Assembly (NCBI GenBank): GCA_013203195.1
Contig: JABMQM010000653.1
Span: 1 to 13,342, forward strand
Length of the DNA: 13,342 nucleotides
Origin: Desulfobacteraceae bacterium
GTDB lineage: Bacteria; Desulfobacterota; Desulfobacteria; Desulfobacterales; UBA11574
Direction of reading: 5' to 3'
Numbering within the stretch: position 1 is the first letter of the stretch; every line of letters begins with the position of its first letter. The notes beneath the pieces are model-generated. The model was not told where the DNA came from. It made no database searches and saw only the letters and a list, made by a program, of their open reading frames with translations. Below, one piece after another: positions 12,892 to 13,342 of this stretch. A program made the translations under genes and the position numbers.

Positions 12892-13342
12892 ATGGAAACG
12901 TATTTGAATAAAGGGATCAAAGAGATTATCGACCAATTTCCCGTAGTAGAAGACATCCTTAATGCATATGATATCGGCTGTGCTCCCTGCAGCGTGGGCA
13001 CCTGTCTATTAAAGGATATTGTGGAAATACATAATTTGTCCGCGGATAAAGAACAAGAGCTGATGGCAAAAATCGCTCAGGCTTTATACCCCGGCAAAGA
13101 AGTAAAGATACCCCGGATTGAGAGGAAAACCGAGACTGAACCAAAAGGACTAAACCACTCCCTGCCAATGCAAATGCTGGTTGACGAGCATGTTTTAATA
13201 AAAAAATTGATCGCTTTGATTCCGGAAGTTGTAGCAAATCTGGATGTGGATTCCAAGGAAGGCCGGCAGTTGATAATCGATGTTGTCGATTTTATACGGT
13301 CTTACGCTGACAAGTATCATCATGGGAAAGAAGAAGATATTC
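12892..13342 (+). CDS. DUF1858/ScdA-like plus hemerythrin domain protein, partial (RIC/YtfE-like)
   Basis: ATG 12892 follows GAGGT with about 6 nt spacing; an in-frame ATG at 12880 adds four residues and has a poorer site. The frame is open for 150 codons and runs off the right edge, so the C-terminus is missing. Residues about 8-68 form a small helical domain like DUF1858 or the N-terminus of ScdA: IKEIIDQFPVVEDILNAYDI, then C30, C33 and C38. Residues from about 94 start a hemerythrin-type four-helix bundle: D98-E-H100, and Y142-H-H-G-K-E147, the usual H...H..E iron-ligand pattern. Such proteins bind a di-iron centre and repair Fe-S clusters after NO damage (RIC/YtfE/ScdA) or sense O2/NO. 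Located directly after the Rrf2 regulator, probably co-transcribed or co-regulated. Confidence 0.85.
   Translation, partial: METYLNKGIKEIIDQFPVVEDILNAYDIGCAPCSVGTCLLKDIVEIHNLSADKEQELMAKIAQALYPGKEVKIPRIERKTETEPKGLNHSLPMQMLVDEHVLIKKLIALIPEVVANLDVDSKEGRQLIIDVVDFIRSYADKYHHGKEEDI

Overview
The window suggests an anaerobic, sulfur-metabolising bacterium, most likely a sulfate-reducer-type Desulfobacterota (Desulfobacterales-like). This is an inference from the mix of genes: many c-type hemes, an NrfD-type membrane subunit with a periplasmic Fe-S protein, a sulfide:quinone oxidoreductase with a DUF1641 partner, an Rrf2 regulator, a hemerythrin/RIC-like protein, and PilZ and V4R-like signalling proteins. 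No rRNA, tRNA, CRISPR or complete mobile element was seen.

Layout. (1) 1-2774, minus strand: a two-gene signalling unit, a 698-aa protein with two PilZ domains and a GNAT-like C-terminal half, followed 28 bp downstream by the N-terminal half of a V4R-like sensor that runs off the left edge. (2) 2775-3431: AT-rich non-coding DNA with a promoter candidate and inverted repeats. (3) 3432-5068: a broken IS1182-type transposase start abutting a DUF2799-like lipoprotein gene (+), then a bidirectional hairpin and a convergent second lipoprotein gene (-). (4) 5176-9587, minus strand: the core, a four-gene operon in transcription order tetraheme membrane cytochrome c, Tat-exported four-cluster ferredoxin (NrfC type), NrfD-type quinol subunit, and an octaheme HAO-family cytochrome c, ending at a hairpin terminator. 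(5) 9909-10171 (+): the frameshifted C-terminal remnant of a second HAO-family cytochrome. (6) 10317-12080 (+): sulfide:quinone oxidoreductase plus DUF1641 protein. (7) 12322-13342 (+): a promoter with a palindromic operator candidate, an Rrf2 regulator with three cysteines, and the start of a DUF1858-like/hemerythrin protein.

How the parts may work together (inference). The core operon looks like the NrfBCD-A arrangement, but with an HAO-family octaheme protein where the pentaheme nitrite reductase NrfA would be. NrfD and the ferredoxin would take electrons from menaquinol, the anchored tetraheme cytochrome would relay them, and the octaheme protein would reduce a periplasmic substrate such as nitrite, NO or hydroxylamine. 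The neighbouring SQR could feed the same quinone pool from sulfide. The Rrf2 and hemerythrin/RIC-like genes fit sensing and repair of nitrosative damage. The substrate of the octaheme protein cannot be settled from sequence alone.
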